Origin: CADEDH01 sp963732695
GTDB lineage: Bacteria; Actinomycetota; Acidimicrobiia; Acidimicrobiales; SZUA-35
Direction of reading: 5' to 3'
Length of the DNA stretch: 64,000 nt
Assembly: GCA_963732695.1 (NCBI GenBank)
Contig: CAVTAP010000017.1
Coordinates: forward strand, 248,001-312,000
The first letter of the stretch is position 1, and each line of letters starts with the position of its first letter. The notes under the pieces were generated by a model. It had not been told where the DNA came from. It did no database searches and was given only the letters and a program-made list of their open reading frames with translations. The position numbers were made by a program, and so were the translations under genes. Below, in pieces: positions 56,883 to 64,000 of this stretch.

Positions 56883-57010
56883 CCGCCCATGATGGCGCCG
56901 CAGGCCACCCGGGCCAAACCTCGGCCGAAGTCTCAAGACCCCGTGACCCCGTGCCGAACCTAGGGAGGACGCAATTCCCCGCGGCCCATCCGGGTAGGAG
57001 GTTCCGAGTC

Positions 57011-57337
57011 ATGGCCACAATCCGTGCCAGCTGTTCAGACTGCGGTGACGTCGAGCTCACCACAGCCGACGTCCACGTGCGGATCTGTGACGACAACAAC
57101 GCCGGGACCTATTCGTTCCGGTGCCCGTTCTGTCGCATGACCGTCGTCAAGCCCGCCGAGACCCGCACGATCGACCTCCTGATCGCCTCCGGTGTCGCCT
57201 TCTCGACCTGGCGTCTGCCGGCCGAGCTGAGCGAGCATCACGCCGGCGAGCCGATCAACCACGACGATCTCCTCGACTTCCACGATCTGCTGCAGGACGA
57301 TCTTCGCCTGAGCGAGATCATGGCCGAGTTCCGGTAA
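57011..57337 (+). CDS. small zinc-ribbon protein
   Basis: The 108-residue protein has two CxxC pairs (CSDCGD and CPFCRM) about 30 residues apart, forming a likely zinc ribbon, and an acidic C-terminus. GTAGGAGG at 56994-57001 precedes the ATG. Function unknown; small proteins like this often bind nucleic acid or RNA polymerase. Confidence 0.75.
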   Translation: MATIRASCSDCGDVELTTADVHVRICDDNNAGTYSFRCPFCRMTVVKPAETRTIDLLIASGVAFSTWRLPAELSEHHAGEPINHDDLLDFHDLLQDDLRLSEIMAEFR

Positions 57338-57347
57338 GTAGTCCTCT

Positions 57348-57403
57348 CCGGGGGCTGCGCCCCGGTCGGCCCGGCTGCGCCGGGCGGACATCCCCGGCCG
57401 GGG
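57348..57403. repeat. array of triloop hairpins before tatB
   Basis: GCCCGGC-TGC-GCCGGGC (57369-57385) is a perfect 7-bp stem with a TGC loop. An adjacent hairpin at 57348-57365 has the same loop and one bulged G. A third element, CCCCGGCCGGGG (57392-57403), is a palindrome. The shape parallels the array at 38278. They lie between the zinc-ribbon gene and the tatB -10 hexamer. Confidence 0.7.
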
Positions 57404-57427
57404 GAGACCGGCTACTCTGGTCTGCGT

Positions 57428-57991
57428 ATGTTCTTCAACGTCGGCGGCTACGAGATCCTGGTGATCGCCGTCCTGGCCCTCATCTTCATCGGGCCCGACC
57501 AGTTGCCCACGGTGATGCGCAAGGTCGGGCGCTACGCGGCGCAGATGCGCTCGATGGCCCAGGGGCTCCGGGAGGAGTTCATGTCGGGCCTCGACGAGAT
57601 GCCGGAGCTCAAGGAGCTCACGAACCTCGACAATTGGACGGGCAAGACCGATGCCTGGCTGGGCACGGGTACCGACGACGATCCGGTCGTGCCCCGGGGT
57701 TTCGCCGAGCGTGAACGCCAGCGGGAGGCGGCAGCGGCCGAAGCGGCCAGCCCGGCAATCGAGCGCCCGGCCGAGCGCACCACCCCCGACCCCAGGCCCG
57801 ACGGTGGCCTGAACCAGGGCACCGGGGTGGCCGCCGAGCTGGTGGCGCCGCTCGAGCCGGCCCCGGCCGAGGTGGCGGTGGAGGCACCGGCTGACAGCCT
57901 GTCGCCGGAACCGGCTCCGTTCCAGCCCCGATCGGGGGCCGCCCAGTGGAACCGGCCGGCCCCGACCGCCGACGAGGGCGAGCAGGCATGA
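57428..57991 (+). CDS. tatB: Sec-independent translocase subunit TatA/TatB family
   Basis: The 187-residue protein has an N-terminal membrane helix and hinge (FNVGGYEILVIAVLALIFIGPDQLP), an amphipathic helix and a long Pro/Ala-rich tail. The length and tail favour TatB over TatA. It forms the twin-arginine receptor with TatC, whose start overlaps its stop by four bases. TACTCT at 57413-57418 is nine bases before the ATG. Confidence 0.88.
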   Translation: MFFNVGGYEILVIAVLALIFIGPDQLPTVMRKVGRYAAQMRSMAQGLREEFMSGLDEMPELKELTNLDNWTGKTDAWLGTGTDDDPVVPRGFAERERQREAAAAEAASPAIERPAERTTPDPRPDGGLNQGTGVAAELVAPLEPAPAEVAVEAPADSLSPEPAPFQPRSGAAQWNRPAPTADEGEQA

Positions 57992-58773
57992 AGCTCCGGC
58001 TGCGGCGCGGCCGCGCCAAGGAGGTCGTCGGCTCGGAGATGACCCTGGTCGGTCATCTGAGCGAGCTGCGGACCCGCCTGATCCGGGCCGTGCTGGCCAT
58101 CGTGATCGGCGCCATCGTGGTCTACCTGCTGAACGAGCGGATCATCCACGTGCTCCAGGCCCCCTACTGCGATCTGCTGGAATCCGACGGCCGCACCGAC
58201 TGCGTGTTCCAGATCCGGCGCCCGCTGGACAGCTTCTCCGTCGTGCTGTCGATCTCCGGCTACGGCGGCCTCATGCTGGCCATGCCGGTGGTCCTGTACC
58301 AGTTGGCCCGCTTCGTTCTCCCGGGGTTGTACCCCCAGGAGAAGCGGATGCTGATCCCCTTCGTGGCGGCCTCGTTCCTGCTCCTGGTCGGTGGGATCAC
58401 GGGCGGCTACTTCCTCATGCCCAAGACGCTGTCGGTGCTGGCCAGCTTCGGCCCCGACTCGTTCACCCCGCTGTTCGAGCCGGGCGAGTACTTCAGCTTC
58501 TTCATCAAGATGCTGCTGGCGTTCGGTCTGGCCGCCGAGACGCCGCTGGTGCTGGTGTTCCTCCAGCTGATCGGCGTCCTCAAGCCCCAGACCCTGCGCA
58601 GCAACCGGCGTATCGCCGGGGTGGTGGTGGTCTTCCTGGCCGCCGTCATCACACCCACCGGCGATCCGTTCACCCTGCTGGTGGTGGCCATCCCCATGTA
58701 CATCTTCTTCGAGATCTCGATCCTGATCGGTTGGCGCCTGGTGAAGGGCCGACACGTGCGGATCGAGGCCTGA
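57988..58773 (+). CDS. tatC: Sec-independent translocase subunit TatC
   Basis: The 261-residue protein has six membrane helices and the TatC signatures MTLVGHLSELRTRLI near the N-terminus and VVVFLAAVITPTGDPFTLL. It is the core receptor for twin-arginine signal peptides. It sits directly before the helicase gene, as in mycobacteria. Confidence 0.95.
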   Translation: MKLRLRRGRAKEVVGSEMTLVGHLSELRTRLIRAVLAIVIGAIVVYLLNERIIHVLQAPYCDLLESDGRTDCVFQIRRPLDSFSVVLSISGYGGLMLAMPVVLYQLARFVLPGLYPQEKRMLIPFVAASFLLLVGGITGGYFLMPKTLSVLASFGPDSFTPLFEPGEYFSFFIKMLLAFGLAAETPLVLVFLQLIGVLKPQTLRSNRRIAGVVVVFLAAVITPTGDPFTLLVVAIPMYIFFEISILIGWRLVKGRHVRIEA

Positions 58774-61559
58774 TGGAGGCTGCCGGCACGGCGGCCGGCC
58801 CCTCACCGGTCCGCCAGGCGTTCCTGGCCCACCTCGGGTTCCGGCCCGACGAGTTCCAGGTGGAGGCGTTCGACCTGGTCGAGGCGGGCCACCACGTGAT
58901 CGTGGCCGCCCCCACCGGTGCCGGCAAGACCCTGGTGGCCGACTACGCCGTGGCCCTCACGCTGGCCGCCGGGCTGCGCATCTTCTACACCACGCCGATC
59001 AAGGCACTGTCGAACCAGAAGTACCACGACCTCGTGGCCGCCCACGGCACGGCCCAGGTGGGCCTGCTCACCGGCGACAACGCCATCAACCCCGAGGCCC
59101 CGGTGGTGGTGATGACCACCGAGGTGCTGCGCAACATGCTGTACGCCGGCAACGCCCTCACCCGCCTGGCGGTGGTGGTGCTGGACGAGGTCCACTACCT
59201 GCAGGACGCCTACCGGGGCCCGGTGTGGGAGGAGGTCATCATCCACCTGCCCCGCCCCATCCAGCTCCTGTGCCTGTCGGCCACCGTGTCCAACGCCGAC
59301 GAGCTGAAGGAGTGGATCGAGACCGTGCGGGGGCCCACCGGCCTGGTGGTGGAACGCAAGCGCCCGGTCGACCTGGAGAACCTGTACCTGATCGGGGAGC
59401 GGAGCTCCAGCCACCTGCACCTGATCCCGATCGCCCGGGGCTCGCGCCCCAACCCCAACGGCTTCCGCTACGACGCCGACCTCCGGGCCATGGCCGGGGC
59501 CCGGGGCCGGGGCTACAAGCGGGCTGGCCGGCCCCGCCCCAAGTGGCGCACCCCCAATCGGGGCGAAGTGGTGGATCTGCTGTCACAGCGGGACCTGCTG
59601 CCGGTGATCTACTTCATCTTCAGCCGGGCCGCCTGCGACGAGGCCGCCTCCTCCGTGGCCGGTTCGGGGCTGGTGCTCACCACCGGCGACGAACGGCGCC
59701 AGATCCGAGACCTGGTTGCCGATCGGGTGGACGGGCTCAGCCCCGACGATCTCGAGATCCTGGGCTACCCCCGGTTCCTGGCCGCCCTGGAGGCCGGGGT
59801 GGCCGCCCACCACGCCGGGATGGTGCCCCCGTTCAAGGAGGCGGTGGAGGCCTGCTTCGTGCGGGGGCTGACCAAGGCGGTGTTCGCCACCGAGACGCTG
59901 GCCCTCGGCGTGAACATGCCGGCCCGAACCGTGGTGATCGAGAAGCTCACCAAGTTCACCGGCGACCACCACGAGGTCCTGTCGCCGGCCCAGTACACCC
60001 AGCTCACCGGGCGGGCCGGCCGGCGGGGGATCGACGTCCACGGCAAGGCGGTGGTCCTGTGGTCGCCCTACGTGCGCTTCGAGCAACTGGCCGATCTGGC
60101 CCTCAGCCGCCAGTTCGTGCTCTCGTCGTCGTTCCGGCCCACGTACAACATGGCGGCCAACCTGGTGCGCCGGTACGACCAGGAGCGGGCCCGCCAGCTC
60201 CTCAACCTGTCGTTCGCCCAGTTCCGGGCGGATGCCGGGGTGGTCCGCACCGAGCATCGGGCCGAACGCCTGATGGAACGGCGCGACCAGATCCGCCGCC
60301 GGATCGAGAAGGAGTTCGGGCCCCTCGACGAGTTGCAGGCGGCCCTGCGCACCGGGCGGCTCGACGACGACGACCCCGACCGTCACGACGTGGCCTTCGC
60401 CCTCAGCCAGCTGGCTCCGGGCCAGGTGGTCGAGGTGGCCGGGCCGGTCACACCTCCGGTGGTGGCGGTGCTGGCCGTGTCGTTCCGGTCCGGGGGGCGG
60501 GTCAAGGCCCGGGTGGTGGACCGTGAGGGCGACACCCACGAGATCGGCCCGGCCGACCTCGACGCCGTGCCGGTGGTGGTGGGCCAGGTGGAGCTGCCCG
60601 ATCCCTACCTGCCCAACAGCGTGACCTTCGCCTACGAGGTGTCGCAGCTCCTGGCCCGCACCCGGCTCCTGGCCCCGGCCCGGCGCCGGGCCCTGGGGCC
60701 AACCGGCGGGGTCCGCAGCGGCGAGGACGTCCCACCCCAGGCCCGCAAGGCCCTACGCCGTCTGGAGCGCATCGAGTCCGACCTGGAGACGATGACCGGG
60801 GTGGCGGCCCGGCGGGCCGACTCCCTGGCCGGCCAGTTCGACCGGGTGATCTCCCTGCTGGAAGACCGGGGCCACCTCGTGGTGGACGAGCCCCGGGGAC
60901 GGCGGGGGAGCGGGGGCGGGCGCAACGGCGACGCCGATGGCGGCGCCGGGGAACCGGCGTGGTCGCTCACGACATCGGGCCAGCGGCTGGCCCGGCTCTA
61001 CCACGAGTGCGACCTGCTGGTGGTGGAAGCGCTGGAGGACGGCCTGTTCGACGGGCTGGAGCCGGCCGAGGTGGCCGCCCTGGCCTCGGCGTTCACCTAC
61101 GAGGAGCGCCGCAGCGGGCCCGGCGGTCTCACGGTCCGCTACCCGTCGGACCGGCTGCGCCGCCGCTTCCTGCGCCTGCAGGGCCTCCACCTGTCTCTGG
61201 TGGCCGACGAAGCTGATGCCCGCCTGGCCGTCACCCGGGCCCCCGACGCCGGGTTCATGAGCATCGCCCACGCCTGGGCCGCCGGCGGCGATCTGAGCGA
61301 CGTGCTGGCCGACGAGCAGATCACGGCGGGCGACTTCGTGCGCACGGCCAAGCAGCTGATCGACCTGCTCCGCCAGCTCGGCCTGCTGGCCCCCGTGCCG
61401 GCCACGGCCACCGCCGCCCGCCAGGCGGCCGAGGCCGTGTTCCGGGGCCTGGTGGCCGCCTCCACCCTCGTGGATGTCGAGCCCGACGCTGACACCGAGG
61501 CCGGCGCTGACACCGGCGTCGGCGTCGGCGCCGACGGTGGGGGAGAGACGGGCCTGTGA
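58773..61559 (+). CDS. helY: Ski2/Mtr4-like DEAD-box RNA helicase (HelY type)
   Basis: The 928-residue SF2 helicase has Walker A APTGAGKT (46-53), DEVHY, SAT and the Ski2-type QLTGRAGRRGID, then a long C-terminal arch and ratchet region. It probably acts on RNA. The ATG overlaps the tatC stop (TGATG). In mycobacteria helY also follows tatC. Confidence 0.9.
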   Translation: MEAAGTAAGPSPVRQAFLAHLGFRPDEFQVEAFDLVEAGHHVIVAAPTGAGKTLVADYAVALTLAAGLRIFYTTPIKALSNQKYHDLVAAHGTAQVGLLTGDNAINPEAPVVVMTTEVLRNMLYAGNALTRLAVVVLDEVHYLQDAYRGPVWEEVIIHLPRPIQLLCLSATVSNADELKEWIETVRGPTGLVVERKRPVDLENLYLIGERSSSHLHLIPIARGSRPNPNGFRYDADLRAMAGARGRGYKRAGRPRPKWRTPNRGEVVDLLSQRDLLPVIYFIFSRAACDEAASSVAGSGLVLTTGDERRQIRDLVADRVDGLSPDDLEILGYPRFLAALEAGVAAHHAGMVPPFKEAVEACFVRGLTKAVFATETLALGVNMPARTVVIEKLTKFTGDHHEVLSPAQYTQLTGRAGRRGIDVHGKAVVLWSPYVRFEQLADLALSRQFVLSSSFRPTYNMAANLVRRYDQERARQLLNLSFAQFRADAGVVRTEHRAERLMERRDQIRRRIEKEFGPLDELQAALRTGRLDDDDPDRHDVAFALSQLAPGQVVEVAGPVTPPVVAVLAVSFRSGGRVKARVVDREGDTHEIGPADLDAVPVVVGQVELPDPYLPNSVTFAYEVSQLLARTRLLAPARRRALGPTGGVRSGEDVPPQARKALRRLERIESDLETMTGVAARRADSLAGQFDRVISLLEDRGHLVVDEPRGRRGSGGGRNGDADGGAGEPAWSLTTSGQRLARLYHECDLLVVEALEDGLFDGLEPAEVAALASAFTYEERRSGPGGLTVRYPSDRLRRRFLRLQGLHLSLVADEADARLAVTRAPDAGFMSIAHAWAAGGDLSDVLADEQITAGDFVRTAKQLIDLLRQLGLLAPVPATATAARQAAEAVFRGLVAASTLVDVEPDADTEAGADTGVGVGADGGGETGL

Positions 61560-62164
61560 CCATCTCCCGGGGGAAGCCCTGGGGGGAGGAGGGGGTGGCG
61601 GCCCCGGCCGAGCTGGTCCGGGCCGCCAGCGACGCCGAGCTGGCCCAGTTGGCCGGCCGGGCCGAGGCCGAGGGCCGGCGGCTGGCGGCCGAGGTGGGCC
61701 CGGGCGACCTGTTGCGAACGCTGGGCCTCCCGGCCACCCGGCCTCCGGCCGAGCGCCTCCGGCTCAGCGTCGATCTGGGCTGGGCCTCGCTCGGCGGTGG
61801 CCCGCCTCTGCCCTTCGTGGCCCACCTGTGCGCCCACCGGGCCCTGTGGCGGGGCCCGTTCGCCGTGGCCATGAACTGCCCCTGGCGGGGCTCGTGGTAC
61901 CTGGGCCCCCGGGCCCACCCCAACGACGGCCTTCTCGACGTCACCTGGAGCGCCGGCCTGGCCGCCCGCCAGCGGCTCCTGGCCCGGCGCCGGCTGGCCA
62001 CCGGCACCCACCTGCCCCACCCCGATCTGCGGGTAGAACGGGCGGCCCGCTGGCACCACCGCTTCAGCCGACCGGTACCCGTGTCCCTCGATGGCCAGGG
62101 GTACGGCTCCCACCAGGAGATCGAGGTCTGGACGTCGCCCGACTCCTTCTGGCTGTTTGCCTGA
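61556..62164 (+). CDS. YegS/diacylglycerol-kinase C-terminal-domain-like protein
   Basis: The 202-residue protein matches the C-terminal beta-sandwich of YegS/DgkB lipid kinases (WYLGPRAHPNDGLLDVTW, VPVSLDGQGYG). It lacks the N-terminal ATP-binding domain with its GGDGT motif. Without that domain, phosphorylation is unlikely; a binding role is possible. The GTG overlaps the helicase stop. Confidence 0.6.
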   Translation: MTISRGKPWGEEGVAAPAELVRAASDAELAQLAGRAEAEGRRLAAEVGPGDLLRTLGLPATRPPAERLRLSVDLGWASLGGGPPLPFVAHLCAHRALWRGPFAVAMNCPWRGSWYLGPRAHPNDGLLDVTWSAGLAARQRLLARRRLATGTHLPHPDLRVERAARWHHRFSRPVPVSLDGQGYGSHQEIEVWTSPDSFWLFA

Positions 62165-62228
62165 GCAGCGACAGGCTTCGCAGCGCGGTCCCCCCACTGG
62201 CCGCCATCAGGGCCTACGCTGGTGGGTC

Positions 62229-63842
62229 GTGACGCCGTACCTGGTCGAAGAGTTCACACCGTCCGAACAAGACGTGCTGCGTCGCTACTTCACCAACCTC
62301 GACCAGCCCGTGTTCGCTCTCGTGAACCTGCCCGAAGTGGTGAAAGGCGCTCTGTTCGCCCGCTATTCGCGGTCCTCGAAGAGCCTACGCCGGCTGTTCC
62401 TCGACGAGTTCGTTGGCGAGCTCGACATCGAGGGCGACGCCTCGGTGGACGCCACGATCGGCATGCGCCGGGCCGAGGACCTCTACGAAAAGGTCTTCGT
62501 CGAGTACGGCGACGACTCGGTGGCCCAGCTCGGCGGGGTGCACCTGGCCTGCGAGCAGGCCTCGAACCTGCTCACCAAGGTGCTGGAGTGGGGCCGGTTG
62601 GCGGCCTACCTGGAGCAGTCGACCCGCTACATCCCCTACGACACCCGGTTCGGTGGCCGGTACCGGTACTTCCGTGACCCGTCGGTGCTGTCGTCGTCGC
62701 TCGGCACCCGCTACGTGGGCGACCTGGACCGCCTGTTCGACACCTACGCCGCACTCACGCCGCTCATCGGGGAGCACATCCGGCGGGTGTCGCCCAAGTC
62801 GGCCGGCGACAGCGATTTTGTGTACCGCAACGCGGTGCGGGCCAAGGCCCTCGACGCCGTGCGGGGCATCCTGCCGGCGGCGGCCCAGTCGAACGTGGGT
62901 ATCTACGGCTCGGGGCAGAGCTACGAACAGCTCCTGTTGCGGATGCGGGCCGACCCGCTGCCCGAGGCCCGGTACTACGCCCGCCTGATGCTGGCCGAGC
63001 TGCGCAAGGTGATCCCGTCGTTCGTGCGTCGGGTGGACCTGGAAGACCGGGGCGGCGCCGTCAGCCGCTACCTGGCCGAGAACCGCTCGAACATGGAGAC
63101 GGTGGCCAGCGATCTGCTCGGCGTGTCGGACATCTACGACGACGAGGCCCGGGTGGAGCTGGTCGACTTCGACCCCGACGCCGAGGTCAAGATGGTCACC
63201 GCCATGCTCTACCCCTTCTCGCACCTGTCGGAGCGGGACATCGAGCACCGGGTCCGGGCCATGACGGTGGAAGACCGGCTGCGGGTGATCCGGGCTTACG
63301 CCGGCCACCGCGACAATCGTCGCCACCGGCCCGGCCGGGCCCTGGAGCGGCCGTTCTACCGGTTCGACGTGCTGGCCGATTACGGCGCCTTCCGGGACCT
63401 GCAGCGCCACCGGATGCTCACCGTGGAGTGGCAGACCCTCAACCCCCACCACGGCTTCACCCGGCCGCCCCTGGTCGACGAGGCGGGCCTCGCCGAGCCG
63501 TTCGACCAGGCCATGTACCGCTCGGCCGAGCTGTACGAGGCGATCCGGGCCGAGTTCCCCACCCAGGCCCCGTACGCCGTGGCCCTGGCCTACCGGGTCC
63601 GGTTCAACCTGAACCTCAACGCCCGATCGGCCATGCACACCCTCGAGCTCCGCACCACGCCCCAGGGCCACCCCGCCTATCGACGCGTGGCGCAGCAGAT
63701 GCATCGACTGATCGCCGAGAAGGCTGGACACAAGGCTGTCGCAGCTATGATGCTGTTCGTCAACCACTCTTCAGAGGCGGATCTGGAGCGGTTGGAAGCA
63801 GAACGTAGGGCAGAAGCAAAACGGGCAGGTAGCACTGCCTAG
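62229..63842 (+). CDS. tandem ThyX-like protein
   Basis: The 537-residue protein contains two regions that resemble the flavin-dependent thymidylate synthase fold, one near 20-180 (LEWGRLAAYLEQSTRYIPYD) and one near 350-500 (LADYGAFRDLQRHRMLTVEWQTLN). ThyX proteins are usually about 220-250 residues and carry RHRxxSxNExSxR. The first copy has WGR in place of RHR; the second keeps RHR but lacks the following Ser and ExS pattern. Canonical activity is therefore doubtful. TACGCT at 62215-62220 lies eight bases before the GTG. Confidence 0.75.
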   Translation: MTPYLVEEFTPSEQDVLRRYFTNLDQPVFALVNLPEVVKGALFARYSRSSKSLRRLFLDEFVGELDIEGDASVDATIGMRRAEDLYEKVFVEYGDDSVAQLGGVHLACEQASNLLTKVLEWGRLAAYLEQSTRYIPYDTRFGGRYRYFRDPSVLSSSLGTRYVGDLDRLFDTYAALTPLIGEHIRRVSPKSAGDSDFVYRNAVRAKALDAVRGILPAAAQSNVGIYGSGQSYEQLLLRMRADPLPEARYYARLMLAELRKVIPSFVRRVDLEDRGGAVSRYLAENRSNMETVASDLLGVSDIYDDEARVELVDFDPDAEVKMVTAMLYPFSHLSERDIEHRVRAMTVEDRLRVIRAYAGHRDNRRHRPGRALERPFYRFDVLADYGAFRDLQRHRMLTVEWQTLNPHHGFTRPPLVDEAGLAEPFDQAMYRSAELYEAIRAEFPTQAPYAVALAYRVRFNLNLNARSAMHTLELRTTPQGHPAYRRVAQQMHRLIAEKAGHKAVAAMMLFVNHSSEADLERLEAERRAEAKRAGSTA

Positions 63843-63911
63843 GCCTTTCGGGGCCATTGTTTCCTGGCCTGACCTCACGCGGGCCTCCCCTACTGCCGAA
63901 GGAGGGGCCCT

Positions 63912-64000
63912 ATGGCCTACATCCCTACCGCTTCCCGGATCCTCGGTGCTGCTGCGTTCTCCTTGTCGCTGGCGATGACGGCAATCGTCGGTTCCGCTGC
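63912..64000 (+). CDS. N-terminus of a secreted protein, cut by the window edge
   Basis: AAGGAGG (63899-63905) is followed by an ATG at 63912. The first residues, MAYIPTASRILGAAAFSLSL, look like a secretion signal with a hydrophobic core. Codon choice is less GC-biased than in the neighbours. The rest lies outside the window. Confidence 0.6.
   Translation, partial: MAYIPTASRILGAAAFSLSLAMTAIVGSA

Noticed and set aside
57392..57403. CCCCGGCCGGGG as an independent terminator
   Set aside because: It has no loop and no T-run, so it is listed only as part of the hairpin array.

Overview
The window is high-GC DNA with actinobacterial gene content. It holds a complete Pup-proteasome locus (arc, dop, pup, prcB, prcA, pafA, pafB, pafC) followed by tat genes and a HelY-type helicase, the order known from mycobacteria. 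It also has a gcvH - FHA protein - DUF151 - MerR neighbourhood like the mycobacterial gcvH/garA region. The content and style suggest a deep-branching actinobacterium, possibly Acidimicrobiia; that placement is inference. No rRNA, tRNA, CRISPR array, insertion sequence or phage gene was seen.

Layout: (1) 1-2.0 kb, a frameshifted phosphotransferase/ATPase gene, then an AT-richer promoter region. (2) 2.0-4.6 kb, a membrane-anchored OmpA plus BMP-type ligand-binding fusion. (3) 4.6-10.1 kb, a five-gene oxidative catabolic operon (TauD-like dioxygenase, DszA/NtaA-like monooxygenase, HpaB/AbfD-superfamily flavoprotein, SDR, alpha/beta hydrolase). (4) 10.2-20.0 kb, an eight-gene minus-strand glycan operon in which most genes overlap the next. 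It is paired with a divergent three-gene plus-strand unit (membrane anchor, glycosyltransferase, ABC exporter) at 20.2-23.9 kb. (5) 23.9-29.5 kb, minus strand: a TehB-like methyltransferase with a DUF1971 protein, a Baeyer-Villiger monooxygenase, a NarL-type two-component system and a PPOX flavoprotein. (6) 29.5-38.3 kb, a molybdopterin sulfoxide reductase, a candidate selenocysteine-containing DsbE-like lipoprotein, a bPH protein, a nitroreductase, HMCES/YedK, a broken DUF2079 gene and a CDP-alcohol phosphatidyltransferase. (7) 38.3-44.1 kb, gcvH-FHA-DUF151, a phosphotransferase, MerR, a diguanylate cyclase and a histidine phosphatase. (8) 44.2-46.4 kb, an oligopeptidase B. (9) 46.7-55.3 kb, the Pup-proteasome genes. 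(10) 55.3-64.0 kb, signal peptidase, Tat genes, helicase, a YegS C-domain-like protein, a tandem ThyX-like protein and the start of a secreted protein.

The strongest unusual signal is at 31882-32562 on the minus strand. A thioredoxin-fold lipoprotein has an in-frame TGA exactly where the first Cys of its CxxC motif belongs. The reading frame continues for about 100 codons, and a hairpin with a GGUC apical loop lies downstream of the TGA. This matches a bacterial selenocysteine insertion site.

Four genes show apparent single-base indels (six in total), so either assembly errors or real gene decay is present. This is the main caution for interpreting the window. A second window-wide pattern is a TAnnnT hexamer 6-10 bases upstream of many start codons, which suggests leaderless transcription.
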